NCBI RefSeq assembly: GCF_014645695.1
Contig: NZ_BMMF01000003.1
Location: 124,001-188,000 of the forward strand
Origin: Salinarimonas ramus
GTDB taxonomy: Bacteria; Pseudomonadota; Alphaproteobacteria; Rhizobiales; Beijerinckiaceae
Direction: 5' to 3'
Length of the DNA stretch: 64,000 nucleotides
Numbering within the stretch: position 1 is the first letter of the stretch; each line of letters begins with the position of its first letter. A model generated the notes under the pieces. The model saw nothing but the letters and a program-made list of their open reading frames with translations. It had not been told where the DNA came from and ran no database searches. The position numbers and the translations under genes were made by a program. Positions 29,156-39,575 of this stretch are shown piece by piece.

Positions 29156-30760
29156 ATGACCTTCAAGCTGACCAGGCGTGATCTTCTCGCCGGCGCCGCC
29201 GCGACTGCGGGCATGAGTGCCTTACCCTTCGGCATGGGGCGCGCACGTGCCGCTCCGAGCGGCATCCTGCGGGTCATCCCGCACGCCTCGCTGACGATCC
29301 TCGATCCCGTGGCGACGACGGGCTACATCGTGCGCAATCACGGCTACCTGATCTACGACACGCTGTTCGCGCAGGACGCGAACCTCGAGGTGAAGCCGCA
29401 GATGGCGAGCGGCGTCGAGATCTCCGACGACAACCTCACCTACCGCATCTCGCTGCGCGACGGGCTCGCCTGGCACGACGGCAGCCCCGTCACCGCCGAG
29501 GATTGCGCACTCTCGCTGATCCGCTGGGGCCAGGTGGACGGCATGGGCCGGCGGCTGTTCTCCTACATGGAGAGCTGCACCCACGACGGCACGGACACGA
29601 TCGTGCTCAAGCTCAAGAACCCCTACGGCCTCGTGCTGCAGTCGATCGGCAAGCTCTCGACGAACGTGCCCTTCATGATGCCCAAGCGCATGGCCGAGAA
29701 GCCGACCTCCGAGCGCCTGACGGCGGAGGAGCAGATGGGCTCGGGCCCGTTCCGCTTCGTCGCGAGCGAGTTCCGCCCCGGCGCCCGCGTGGTCTACGAG
29801 CGCAATCCGGACTACGTCCCGCGCGACGAGCCCGCCTCCAACGCCGCCGGCGGCAAGGTGGTGCATCTCGAAGGCGTCGAGTGGATCAACTTCCCCGACC
29901 CGAACACGCAGCTCAACGCGCTGATGACGGGCGAGGTGGATTACTGGGAGCAGGTCCCCGCCGACCTCGCGCCCATCGTCGCCGGCATGCCGGGCGTTCA
30001 GATCGCCAACTTCAACCCGCTCGGCAACATGGGCATGGCGCGCTTCAACAGCCTCGTCGGTGCCAGCGCCAATCCCGGCGTGCGCAAGGCGATCGTGCGG
30101 GCGCTCGACCAGACCGCGCTCCTCCAGGCCGCCGTCGGCTCGCCGGACTATTACAAGGAGTGCTACTCGGTCTTCCCCTGCGACACGACCTTCGCCAACG
30201 ACGCGGACGCCTCCTTCATCCAGGAGCCCGATCTCGAGGAGGCCAAGCGCCTGCTCGCCGAGAGCGGGTACGACGGCGAGCCTTTCGTCGTGCTGGCGAC
30301 GACCGACATCCCGGTCCAGACCAACTACATCCAGGTCATCGTCGACACGATGCGCCGCATGGGCATCAACGTCGACGCCCAGGCCATGGACTGGGCTACC
30401 GTGCTCCAGCGCCGCGCGAGCAAGAACCCCATCGAGGACGGCGGCTGGAACATGTTCGTCACCTGGTGGGAGGGCGCGGACCTGCTCGACCCCGTGGTGC
30501 AGTTCGCCATGTCGGCCGCGGGCGAGACCGCCTGGGTCGGCTGGGCCGAGGACCAGGTGATCGAGGGCCTGCGCACCGAGTTCGCGGAAGCCGGCTCCCT
30601 CGACGACCAGAAGGAGATCGCGCGCCAGATCCAGTCGCGCTTCTTCGAGCAGAACTTCCATGCGGTGCTGGGCCAGTTCTTCACGCCCACCGGCTACCGC
30701 GACAACGTCTCCGGCATCCTGGAGGCGCCGCCCTTCTTCTGGAACATCCAGAAGAGCTGA
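29156..30760 (+). CDS. ABC transporter substrate-binding protein, family 5 (dipeptide/glutathione type)
   Basis: Periplasmic solute receptor of 534 residues. The N-terminus has TRRDLLAGAAATAGMSALPF, a twin-arginine type signal ending near RARA-AP. The SBP_bac_5 domain shows LTYRISLRDGLAWHDGSPVTAEDC and GSGPFRFVASEF with YERNPDYVPRDEP. This family binds peptides, glutathione, opines and other amino-acid conjugates. It is 105 bp after the amidase gene and is followed by a hairpin-rich gap of 180 bp before the permease genes, a common arrangement that keeps the receptor mRNA in excess. Confidence 0.93.
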   Translation: MTFKLTRRDLLAGAAATAGMSALPFGMGRARAAPSGILRVIPHASLTILDPVATTGYIVRNHGYLIYDTLFAQDANLEVKPQMASGVEISDDNLTYRISLRDGLAWHDGSPVTAEDCALSLIRWGQVDGMGRRLFSYMESCTHDGTDTIVLKLKNPYGLVLQSIGKLSTNVPFMMPKRMAEKPTSERLTAEEQMGSGPFRFVASEFRPGARVVYERNPDYVPRDEPASNAAGGKVVHLEGVEWINFPDPNTQLNALMTGEVDYWEQVPADLAPIVAGMPGVQIANFNPLGNMGMARFNSLVGASANPGVRKAIVRALDQTALLQAAVGSPDYYKECYSVFPCDTTFANDADASFIQEPDLEEAKRLLAESGYDGEPFVVLATTDIPVQTNYIQVIVDTMRRMGINVDAQAMDWATVLQRRASKNPIEDGGWNMFVTWWEGADLLDPVVQFAMSAAGETAWVGWAEDQVIEGLRTEFAEAGSLDDQKEIARQIQSRFFEQNFHAVLGQFFTPTGYRDNVSGILEAPPFFWNIQKS

Positions 30761-30788
30761 GGCCGCGACGATGCGCGCGGCCTGACAC

Positions 30789-30899
30789 CTCCCCGCAGGG
30801 AGACGGGCCGCGCGCAGCGAGGATCGGTGGGGGCGGGCTTTCGGACCGTCTCGCCCCCACCCGTCTGCCCGCGGCCGCCGACCTCCCTGGCTGGGAGGT
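30789..30899. repeat. Three consecutive hairpins between receptor and permease genes
   Basis: A cluster of inverted repeats: CTCCC/GGGAG (30789-30802), GGTGGGGGCG/CGCCCCCACC (30826-30835 with 30852-30861, perfect 10 bp), and ACCTCCC/GGGAGGT (30881-30899). The first and third hairpins have related arms (CTCCC..GGGAG). The block looks like a REP/BIME-type intergenic element and may stabilise the upstream receptor transcript. Confidence 0.6.
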
Positions 30900-30940
30900 G
30901 ACGGGCGCGTCGCGGCCGGCTCCAGCCGATGAGGACCCCC

Positions 30941-31879
30941 ATGCCCCTGCTCGTCCTGCAGCGCCTCGTCTCCACGATCCCCGTCCTGCTCGTCGTGGCG
31001 GTGGTCGTGTTCCTGATGCTGCGCGTCTCCGGCGATCCTGCCGCGATCATCGCGGGCGACACCGCGACGAGCGCGCAGATCGAGGCCGTGCGCCAGGCCT
31101 TCGGCTTCGACCGCCCGATCTGGGAGCAGTTCCTCGCCTGGATCGGCCAGGTGCTCCAGGGCGACCTCGGCGAGAGCCTGTTCACGGGGCTGCCCGTGAC
31201 GACGCTGATCGCCCAGCGCATCGAGCCGACGCTGATGCTGGCGCTGACGACGATCGTCTTCTCGGTCCTCGTCGCCGTGCCGCTGGGCGTCCTCGCCGCC
31301 TGGCGCTCGGGCACCTGGATCGACCGCGCCGTCATGGTCTTCGCGGTGCTCGGCTTCTCGGTGCCGGTCTTCGTGCTCGGCTACGGCTTCATGTACGTCT
31401 TCTCGATCGAGCTGAGGCTCCTGCCGGTGCAGGGCTACACCAGCCCCTTCGAGGATTTCGGCGCCTTCGCGCAGGGCATAATCCTGCCGACGCTGACGCT
31501 CTCGTGCATCTACGTCGCGCTCATCGCGCGCATCACCCGCGCGAGCGTGCTCGAGACCTTGAACGAGGACTACATCCGCACCGCCCGGGCCAAGGGCCAG
31601 GTGGAGCGCACCGTCCTCTTCCGCCACGCGCTGCGCAACGCCGCCGTGCCGATCGTGACCGTCATCGGGCTCGGCGTCGCGCTCCTCATCGGCGGGGTCG
31701 TGGTGACGGAGAGCGTGTTCAACATTCCCGGCCTCGGCCGGCTCGTCGTCGACGCCATCACGCGGCGCGACTACCCGATCATCCAGGGGCTGATCCTGTT
31801 CTTCGCGCTCATCTACGTGGTGCTGAACCTCATGATCGATCTCGCCTACACGATGCTCGACCCGAGGATCCGCTATTGA
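30941..31879 (+). CDS. ABC transporter permease, DppB type
   Basis: Inner-membrane permease of 312 residues with six hydrophobic segments. The start MPLLVLQRLVSTIPVLLVVA, the AFGFDRPIWEQFLAWIGQVLQGDLGESL region and the EAA-type loop DYIRTARAKGQVERTVLFRHALRNA-like segment are characteristic of DppB/GsiC proteins; the C-terminus ends LAYTMLDPRIRY. ATG 30941 is preferred because GAGGA lies six bases upstream; ATG 30929 is in the same frame. It overlaps the next gene by 4 bp. Confidence 0.94.
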   Translation: MPLLVLQRLVSTIPVLLVVAVVVFLMLRVSGDPAAIIAGDTATSAQIEAVRQAFGFDRPIWEQFLAWIGQVLQGDLGESLFTGLPVTTLIAQRIEPTLMLALTTIVFSVLVAVPLGVLAAWRSGTWIDRAVMVFAVLGFSVPVFVLGYGFMYVFSIELRLLPVQGYTSPFEDFGAFAQGIILPTLTLSCIYVALIARITRASVLETLNEDYIRTARAKGQVERTVLFRHALRNAAVPIVTVIGLGVALLIGGVVVTESVFNIPGLGRLVVDAITRRDYPIIQGLILFFALIYVVLNLMIDLAYTMLDPRIRY

Positions 31880-32805
31880 CCGCCATCGTCGAGAAGAGAG
31901 CCGAGACGGCCGTCGCGCGAGGCGACGCACCCGAGCCGGCCCCCGCCGCCCCGGCCGCGCCCCCTGCGGGCTTCGCCGGAACGCTCAAGCGCTATCCGCT
32001 CGCGGCGATCGCCGCCCTCGTCCTCGCGATCATCGGGCTGTCGGCGATCTTCGCGCCGCTGGTGGGTACCACGGATCCGACGGCGCTGAACCCGGCGGCG
32101 CGCCTCCAGGGCGCCTCGGCGGCCCATTGGCTGGGCACCGACCATCTCGGGCGCGACGTCTGGAGCCGCCTCGTCTACGGGGCGCGGGTCTCCGTCGTCG
32201 TCGGCCTGGCGGTGGCGGCGCTCGCCGTGGTGGTCGGGCTCGTCATCGGCCTGTTCACCGGCTTCATCCGCTGGCTCGACCCCATCGTCATGCGCGTCAT
32301 GGACGGGCTGATGGCGATCCCCGGCATCCTGCTCGCCATCGCGCTGGTCTCGGTGTCGGGCGCGAGCCTCGTCACGGTCATCGCCGCGATCGTCGTGCCG
32401 GAAGTGCCGCGCGTCGTGCGCCTCGTGCGCTCCGTCGTGCTCTCGGTGCGCGAGGAGCCCTATGTCGAGGCCGCGGTCTCCGTGGGCACGCCGCTGCCCA
32501 AGCTCCTGTGGCGCCACGTGCTGCCCAATTGCGTGCCGCCGCTCATCGTCCAGGCGACCTACGTCGCGGCCTCCGCCATGCTGACGGAGGCGATCCTGTC
32601 CTTCCTGGGCGCCGGCACGCCGCCGATCGTGCCCTCCTGGGGCAACATGGTGGCGGAGGGGCGCCTGCTCTTCCAGATCGCGCCGATGAACCTGCTCTAT
32701 CCCGGCATCGCGCTCGCGATCACCATCCTCGCCGTGAACATCCTCGGCGACGCGCTGCGCGACCGGCTCGACCCGAAGCTCGCCAAGCGCGTGGGCCAGA
32801 GGTGA
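31876..32805 (+). CDS. ABC transporter permease, DppC type
   Basis: Partner permease, 309 residues. It starts at TTG 31876 inside the stop of the previous gene (TTGA overlap), with GAGG upstream. A Pro/Ala-rich cytosolic tail (about 1-35) precedes TM1 (IAALVLAIIGLSAIFAPLVG), then HWLGTDHLGRDVWSRLVYGARVS, the DppC hallmark, and the EAA loop EEPYVEAAVSVGTPLPKLLW. The C-terminal NILGDALRDRLDPKLAKRVG is also typical. The open frame continues far upstream as an antisense-like shadow, so the start rests on the overlap and the ribosome site. Confidence 0.92.
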   Translation: MTAIVEKRAETAVARGDAPEPAPAAPAAPPAGFAGTLKRYPLAAIAALVLAIIGLSAIFAPLVGTTDPTALNPAARLQGASAAHWLGTDHLGRDVWSRLVYGARVSVVVGLAVAALAVVVGLVIGLFTGFIRWLDPIVMRVMDGLMAIPGILLAIALVSVSGASLVTVIAAIVVPEVPRVVRLVRSVVLSVREEPYVEAAVSVGTPLPKLLWRHVLPNCVPPLIVQATYVAASAMLTEAILSFLGAGTPPIVPSWGNMVAEGRLLFQIAPMNLLYPGIALAITILAVNILGDALRDRLDPKLAKRVGQR

Positions 32806-32815
32806 GGGAGACGTC

Positions 32816-34456
<1,641 letters not shown>

Positions 34457-34485
34457 AGGACGCTCAGCCCGGCGCGCCCGGGAGT

Positions 34486-35190
34486 TCAGCGTCCTGCGAA
34501 GCTCGGTGACGGTGCGTGCGGCCTCGCGGCGTCGATGCCGCGGTTGCGCTGATCGGCCAGATCCGGTGACGACGCCAGGTCTCGCGCGAGAGCCACCAGC
34601 CGATCGACGGCCGAGGGTTCGACGGCCGCCGTCAGGTCGCCGTGGGCGACGGCGTTGCGCAACTGCGCCATCGTGCGCAGGAAGTCGGCGTCTTCGGGAA
34701 GCACGATGCCTTCCGCCGCGAGATGCTCGACGATCCGTGCTGCGACTTGCGATCGAGCGAAGGTCTCGGGCCTGCGCACGCGGACGAGCGCTTCGAGACT
34801 GGACCAGGCGAGCATCAGCGCCGCGGACGGCGCCACAGGCGCGATCTCTGCGACACGCTGGAGCGCGCTGCCGATATCATCGTCGTCGACGACCGGCATT
34901 GTCGACGTCGGGGATGCCCGATCGAGCACCACGTGCAGCTTCCAGCCGGGCTCGGCGCGCAAGGCTTCGCGCAGCGCCGCCATGCGTGACGCGCTCTGCG
35001 GGTCCTCGCTCGCGATCTCCACGACGAGCTTGGGATCGCGGCCGATGGCGATGGCGTCGGGTCGCCTGGCGCGCAACGCCTCGGGGAGCAAGCTCGTGTC
35101 GGGCGCGACGATGATGTCGTAGCCTTCCGCCGAGAGCCGGCGGCCGGCGGCGGCCAGAAGCTCGGCGCGGGTGCGCGTGCCGATCGTCAC
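34486..35190 (-). CDS. Predicted nuclease: PD-(D/E)XK-like domain plus HEPN-like domain
   Basis: A 234-residue soluble protein. The N-terminal half, SAEGYDIIVAPDTSLLPEALRARRPDAIAIGRDPKLVVEIASE, has the D45...E58 layout of restriction-endonuclease-like folds (PD then x-E-I). The C-terminal half is helical and contains LAWSSLEALVRVRR and LRNAVAHGDL with R178-x4-H183, the R-x4-H motif of HEPN ribonucleases. This pairing resembles proteins described as 'REase (AHJR-like)' in annotation, but I cannot verify it. Start GTG 35190 overlaps the stop of the RusA gene (GTGA). Less GC-biased than its flanks. A nucleic-acid-targeting defence role is inference. Confidence 0.6.
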   Translation of the reverse strand: MTIGTRTRAELLAAAGRRLSAEGYDIIVAPDTSLLPEALRARRPDAIAIGRDPKLVVEIASEDPQSASRMAALREALRAEPGWKLHVVLDRASPTSTMPVVDDDDIGSALQRVAEIAPVAPSAALMLAWSSLEALVRVRRPETFARSQVAARIVEHLAAEGIVLPEDADFLRTMAQLRNAVAHGDLTAAVEPSAVDRLVALARDLASSPDLADQRNRGIDAARPHAPSPSFAGR

Positions 35191-35603
35191 CGGTTCAGCT
35201 CCTCGTGCGGATCGGTCGAGATCCGAATGTAGAGTGCAGGCTTCGGCCCGGTCATGCAAGACAGGAGCGCATCGCTCGGATCGGTGAACGCGAACTCGCG
35301 GTCTCGCTCGAACTTCTGGATGACGATCCGCTCGACCTGATCGTCGTCCAGATAGACGTGCCGTGCGAGAGCATCGAGCGTAAGCTTGATGATGTTGTCG
35401 ATGTCCCCCGTCATTCGGTCCGTCGGATAGTAGTACATCGTGACCGACAGGGGCTTGTCCGTGGCGAAGTGCCCCTCCGGCAGCCTCCTGGCGCTCGCGG
35501 CACGTACCTGCTCCCGCCACGCCTGCCGAGCCGCGGGATTGGCGCGCTGGAACGACACCGGGGTGCCGAGCACCACGAACTCGAACGGAAACTCGGGCTC
35601 CAC
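35187..35603 (-). CDS. RusA-like Holliday junction resolvase
   Basis: A 138-residue endonuclease of the RusA family, which resolves four-way DNA junctions and is usually phage-derived. The signature GDIDNIIKLTLDALARHVYLDDDQV (in two stretches: residues 66-80 and 81-90) gives the acidic cluster D67, D69, a following acidic patch D86-D88 and K73, matching the catalytic residues of E. coli RusA. The start contains the expected FVVLGTPVSFQRANP beta segment. No phage structural genes surround it. It is translationally coupled to the nuclease-HEPN gene downstream (GTGA overlap), which is unexpected for RusA. Confidence 0.85.
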   Translation of the reverse strand: MEPEFPFEFVVLGTPVSFQRANPAARQAWREQVRAASARRLPEGHFATDKPLSVTMYYYPTDRMTGDIDNIIKLTLDALARHVYLDDDQVERIVIQKFERDREFAFTDPSDALLSCMTGPKPALYIRISTDPHEELNR

Positions 35604-35643
35604 GGTCTCGTCCTACGCACGGCCACCTGCTCTTTCATGGCGA

Positions 35644-35672
35644 GCAGTACTGCACGTATGCAATTGCGTCAA
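35644..35672 (-). promoter_or_regulatory. Candidate promoter of the RusA/nuclease-HEPN unit
   Basis: On the minus strand TTGACG (35667-35672), 17 bases, then TACTGC (35644-35649), about 40 bp before the RusA ATG. The -35 element is a good match and the -10 element a weak one. The stretch is AT-richer than its surroundings. Confidence 0.35.
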
Positions 35673-35704
35673 CGATCGACCGAATGCGCTAGCAAAGGGT
35701 GCCC

Positions 35705-37219
35705 TCAGCCCGGCGCGCCGGGCGCGTAGCCGAACGGGAAGATCGGCGTCTCCGCCGTCTCGATCCAGAGGCTCTTCGCCTGGGTGTATTCCGCCATGAC
35801 CTCGGCACCCGACGAGCGGCCGAAGCCCGAACCGCGCATGCCGCCGAAGGGGGCCTGGACGGAGAGCGTGCGGTAGCCGTTCACCCAGACCGAGCCCGCC
35901 CGCAGGCGGCGGGCGACGCGAAGGGCCTTGGCGCCGTCGCGGGACCAGACCGCGCCGGCGAGGTCGAACTCGGTGCCGTTCGCGAGGGCGAGCGCCTCCT
36001 CCTCCCCCTCGAAGGGGATCACGGCGAGAACGGGGCCGAAGATCTCCTCGCGCGCGATCGACATCTCGGGCGTCACGTCCGCGAAGATGGTGGGCGCGAC
36101 GTAGAAGCCCGCCGTTTCGGCAAGCGCCTCCGGGCGCCCGCCGCCCAGGACGAGCCGCGCGCCCGCCGCGCGGGCCGCCTCCATCATCGCCGCGACGCTC
36201 GCGTATTGGCGCGCGTTCTGCAGCGGGCCGACCTCGGTCGCGGGATCGAGCGGATCGCCCACGCGCAGCCGCGCCGCGCCCTCGGCGAGCCAGGCGAGCA
36301 CGCGCTCGTAGACCGGGCGCTCGACGAGGAGGCGCGAGCCCGCCGTGCAGCTTTGGCCCGCCGCCGCGAAGATCGCGCCCTGGGCGCAGGTGGCGGCCGC
36401 CGCGAGATCGGCGTCGGCGAAGACGATCATGGCCGACTTGCCGCCGAGCTCCAGCAGCGACGGCCGCCCCGCCGCGGCGGCCAGCGACGCGACCTTTCGC
36501 CCGCTCGGGACCGAGCCGACGAACACCGCCTTTCCGCAGCGCGGATCGGACACGAGCGCCGCGCCCGCCGTGCGGCCGAAGCCCGTGATCACCGTGACCG
36601 CGCCCGCCGGCACGCCCGCCTCGATCAGGAGCCGCCCGAGCATGAGCGAGGTGACGGGCGTCCATTCCGACGGCTTGAGGATCGCCGCGTTGCCCGCCGC
36701 GAGCGCCGGGGCGAGCTGCCAGCCGGCGGTGAAGATCGGCGCGTTCCAGGGCGTGATCTGCACGATGGTGCCGAGCGGCTCGGGCGTGACCAGCGTCAGG
36801 TGCCCGGATGCGACGGGGACGACGCGCCCCTCGATCTTGTCGGCGAAGCCCGCGTAGTAGCGGAACATCTCGGCCACCCGCCCGACCTCGGCGCGTGCGT
36901 CGCGGATCGGCTTGCCGGCGACCAGCCCCTCGACAGCGGCGATGGCGTCGACGTCGCGGGCGACGAGGTCGGCCGCGCGCATCAGGATCTCGCCGCGCTT
37001 GGAGGGCGTGAGCGCCCGCCAGGCGGCGCCGCCGCGCTCGGCCGCGGCGTGCGCGCGGTCGGCGATCTCGGCGCCGGCATCCGCATAGGTCGCGAGCGGC
37101 TCCTCGGTGGCGGGACAGACGAGGGTGATGGCCTCGCCCGCACCTGGAACGACGGCGCCGTCGACGAGGCTGCCGATGGGCTCGCCCCAATGTCGCGCCA
37201 GGATGTCCGCCCGCATCAT
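35705..37219 (-). CDS. NAD(P)-dependent aldehyde dehydrogenase
   Basis: Oxidises an aldehyde to the carboxylate, 504 residues, cytosolic. Seen: TPWNAPIFTAGWQLAPALAA (cofactor/substrate region, catalytic Asn), LKPSEWTP, E257 in LELGGKS, catalytic C291 in GQSCTAGSR, and EEIFGPVLAVIPF. These are the classic ALDH motifs; the group resembles betaine/gamma-aminobutyraldehyde or semialdehyde dehydrogenases, but the substrate is open. ATG 37219 overlaps the stop of the upstream hydroxyacid dehydrogenase (ATGA), so the two form an operon that may oxidise an alcohol or hydroxyacid and then its aldehyde. Confidence 0.94.
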   Translation of the reverse strand: MMRADILARHWGEPIGSLVDGAVVPGAGEAITLVCPATEEPLATYADAGAEIADRAHAAAERGGAAWRALTPSKRGEILMRAADLVARDVDAIAAVEGLVAGKPIRDARAEVGRVAEMFRYYAGFADKIEGRVVPVASGHLTLVTPEPLGTIVQITPWNAPIFTAGWQLAPALAAGNAAILKPSEWTPVTSLMLGRLLIEAGVPAGAVTVITGFGRTAGAALVSDPRCGKAVFVGSVPSGRKVASLAAAAGRPSLLELGGKSAMIVFADADLAAAATCAQGAIFAAAGQSCTAGSRLLVERPVYERVLAWLAEGAARLRVGDPLDPATEVGPLQNARQYASVAAMMEAARAAGARLVLGGGRPEALAETAGFYVAPTIFADVTPEMSIAREEIFGPVLAVIPFEGEEEALALANGTEFDLAGAVWSRDGAKALRVARRLRAGSVWVNGYRTLSVQAPFGGMRGSGFGRSSGAEVMAEYTQAKSLWIETAETPIFPFGYAPGAPG

Positions 37220-38064
37220 GCCCCTCCCCGTCCGAGATCGACCAGCCGGTTGAAGTCGGCCGCCGCGCCGAAGCGCGCCTCGCCCTCGGCGACGCGCTCC
37301 GCCGCCGCCTCCGCGAGCGGGCCGAGCGCCTCGACGGCCTCCCCCAGCGCGCGAGCGAGGCGCACGTCCTTGGCCATCAAACCCATGGTGAAGCCGCTGT
37401 CGTAGGTGCCGCTGAAGACCCATTGCGGCAGGTTCACCTCGATGGCGGCCGAACGGCCCGATCCCGCCGCGAGAACGGCGGCGAGGGTCTCGGGCGCGAT
37501 CCCGGCCGCTTCGCCGAGCCGCAAGGCTTCGCCGGCGAGCACCAGGTGGGCGGCGCACATCAGGTTGTTGACGAGCTTGGCGACGTTGCCGGCGCCCGGC
37601 CCGCCGCATCGCACGACCGCGCGGGTGAGCGGCGCGAGGAGCGCCTCGGTGCGATCGAGATCGGGCTCGGCGCCGCCGATCATGGCGAGGAGCCGCCCCT
37701 GCGCCGCGCCCGAAGCTCCGCCCGAGACGGGTGCATCGACGAAGCCGATGCCGCGCGCGGCCGCCCGCTCCTGGATCGCGCGGGTCGAGAGCGGGTCGGC
37801 TGTGGATGTGTCCACCACGAGGAGGCCGGGTGCGCCCTGTTCGTACACGGCCTCCATCACGGCCTCGACGGCGGGCGAATCCGGCAGCGAGAGGAGGAGC
37901 GCCTCGCGCCCGGCGATGGCCTCGGCGAGACCTCCCGCAGGCGCGACGCCCTCGGCGCGCCTGCCCGGGTCTCGGTCGAAGCCCGTGACCGCGTGCCCGG
38001 CGGCGGCGAGCCGCCCTCCCATCGGCCGTCCCATGGCCCCGAGCCCGATGCATCCGATCCGCAT
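37216..38064 (-). CDS. 3-hydroxyisobutyrate dehydrogenase-like beta-hydroxyacid dehydrogenase
   Basis: NAD(P)-dependent oxidoreductase of 282 residues. The N-terminal IGCIGLGAMGRPMGGRLAAAG is the Rossmann loop, VDAPVSGGASGAAQG the substrate-binding motif, and GNVAKLVNN carries the catalytic lysine; MAKDVRLARALG is the usual C-terminal motif. Members oxidise 3-hydroxyisobutyrate, tartronate semialdehyde or related compounds. Coupled by ATGA to the aldehyde dehydrogenase downstream. The leader before it has no obvious promoter. Confidence 0.92.
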   Translation of the reverse strand: MRIGCIGLGAMGRPMGGRLAAAGHAVTGFDRDPGRRAEGVAPAGGLAEAIAGREALLLSLPDSPAVEAVMEAVYEQGAPGLLVVDTSTADPLSTRAIQERAAARGIGFVDAPVSGGASGAAQGRLLAMIGGAEPDLDRTEALLAPLTRAVVRCGGPGAGNVAKLVNNLMCAAHLVLAGEALRLGEAAGIAPETLAAVLAAGSGRSAAIEVNLPQWVFSGTYDSGFTMGLMAKDVRLARALGEAVEALGPLAEAAAERVAEGEARFGAAADFNRLVDLGRGGA

Positions 38065-38203
38065 CCTTCGGCCCTCCTCTCTCGCGTGACGTCGCTCGCT
38101 CCTGGCGAGCTTAGCAGGGAGCGTGCCGACGTCGTGCGGCGCGGCGGCGCAAGCCGGCTCGGGACGGGCGCACGGCGAAGCCTCCGCCGGGCCGTGCCCG
38201 GGA

Positions 38204-39430
38204 TCACCCGAACAGCGAGAGCTGGTTCTCGGCGGCCCGCTTACGCGCGATCGCCGGCGGCTCGAACAGGTCGGTGCGCAGGCGCGTGCGGCGCTGGTTG
38301 AGGCCCAGCCGCCGCGCCGCGTTCTCGAAGCGCCGGCCGATCATCCAGGCATAGGGCCCGGTGCCCGTCTGGCGCACGCCCCAGGTCGCGTCGTATTCCT
38401 TGCCGCCGCGCGTCTGGCGCACGAGGGAGAGCACGCGCTCCAGCCGGTCCGGGTAATGCTCGACGAGCCAGTCCCGGGCGAGGTCCTTGAGCTCGTTCGG
38501 CAGGCGCAGCAGCACGTAGCCCGCCTCCCGCGCGCCCGCGGCGTGGGCGGCCTCCAGGATGCGCTCGATCTCGTGGTCGTTGATCGCCGGTACGATGGGC
38601 GCGACGAGCACCGTCACGGGAATGCCCTCGTCGGTCAGCCGCTTGATGGCGTCGAGACGCCGCGCCGGCGTCGCCGCCCGCGGCTCCATGCGTCGCGCCA
38701 GCACCGGATCGAGCGTGGTGAGCGAGATCGCGACCTTGGCGAGGCCGCGCTCGGCCATGGGCCCGAGGATGTCCACGTCCCGCGTCACGAGATGCGACTT
38801 CGTGACGATGCCCACCGGATGCGCGCGCTTGGCCAGCACCTCGAGCACCGAGCGGGTGATGCGGTAGCGCCGCTCCACCGGCTGGTAGGGATCGGTGTTG
38901 GCGCCGAGCGCGATGGGCTTCGCCTCGTAGCTCCGCGCGGCGAGCTCGCGCTCGAGCAGCGCCGCGGCGTCGGGCTTGGCGAAGAGCTTGGTCTCGAAGT
39001 CGAGCCCAGCCGAGAGGCCGTGATAGGCGTGGCTCGGGCGCGCGTAGCAATAGAAGCAGCCGTGCTCGCAGCCGCGATACGGGTTGATCGAGTAGTCGAA
39101 GCCGATGTCGGGCGACTGGTTCTTCGCGATGATCGTGCGCGGGCGCTCCTCGATCACCTCGGTGGCGAGCGCGAGGGCGCGCTCCTCCTCGTCGTGGAGG
39201 CGGTCCTCCTCGAAGGCCTCGCGGGTGATGCGCTCGAAGCGCCCGGTCTCGTTCGTCTGCGCCCCGCGCCCGCGGCGCAGGCGCTCGGCCACGGCGTCCG
39301 GCCGGCCCGCGTCCCGCAGGAGCGCCCGGCGCTGGAGATCGCGTGCGGAAAGCTCGCGCGGCGCGCTCTCCCGCGGTCCTGGGATCACGACGTGACGCGC
39401 CGCGCGTTCTGCGTTGGCGATGGGGCTCAT
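38204..39430 (-). CDS. PA0069-family radical SAM protein (SPL-like)
   Basis: Iron-sulfur enzyme of 408 residues that resembles spore photoproduct lyase-like radical SAM proteins. The cluster-binding motif C121-x3-C125-x2-C128 is in RGCEHGCFYCYARPSHAY. DFETKLFAKP, IALGANTDPYQPVE and VGIVTKSHLVTRD follow as in the PA0069 family, and the last residues NQLSLFG are conserved. Function unknown; a role in DNA or nucleic-acid modification is guessed from the SPL similarity. ATG 39430 follows a perfect AGGAGG; an earlier in-frame ATG (39472) lacks one. Stands as a single gene. Confidence 0.92.
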   Translation of the reverse strand: MSPIANAERAARHVVIPGPRESAPRELSARDLQRRALLRDAGRPDAVAERLRRGRGAQTNETGRFERITREAFEEDRLHDEEERALALATEVIEERPRTIIAKNQSPDIGFDYSINPYRGCEHGCFYCYARPSHAYHGLSAGLDFETKLFAKPDAAALLERELAARSYEAKPIALGANTDPYQPVERRYRITRSVLEVLAKRAHPVGIVTKSHLVTRDVDILGPMAERGLAKVAISLTTLDPVLARRMEPRAATPARRLDAIKRLTDEGIPVTVLVAPIVPAINDHEIERILEAAHAAGAREAGYVLLRLPNELKDLARDWLVEHYPDRLERVLSLVRQTRGGKEYDATWGVRQTGTGPYAWMIGRRFENAARRLGLNQRRTRLRTDLFEPPAIARKRAAENQLSLFG

Positions 39431-39575
39431 CCTGGGCCTCCTGCGACGATCGTTCCGGATCTGTTCTGTCACTCCTTATACGAACGAAAGCGGAACGCCG
39501 CAAGCCCCTCGATGTTCCGATGTCGCGCCACCGCGCGGGGAGACGCGGGCCCACGGCTTCGCTATAGAAGCGGCC

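Noticed and set aside
35187-35603. RusA gene as evidence of a prophage
   Set aside because: No integrase, terminase, capsid, tail or lysis gene lies within the window around it; it is paired with a nuclease-HEPN gene instead.
38161-38203. Terminator hairpin after the radical SAM gene
   Set aside because: Several alternative short stems (for example CACGGC/GCCGTG) can form, but mismatches and the lack of a T run leave it no better than chance in such GC-rich DNA.
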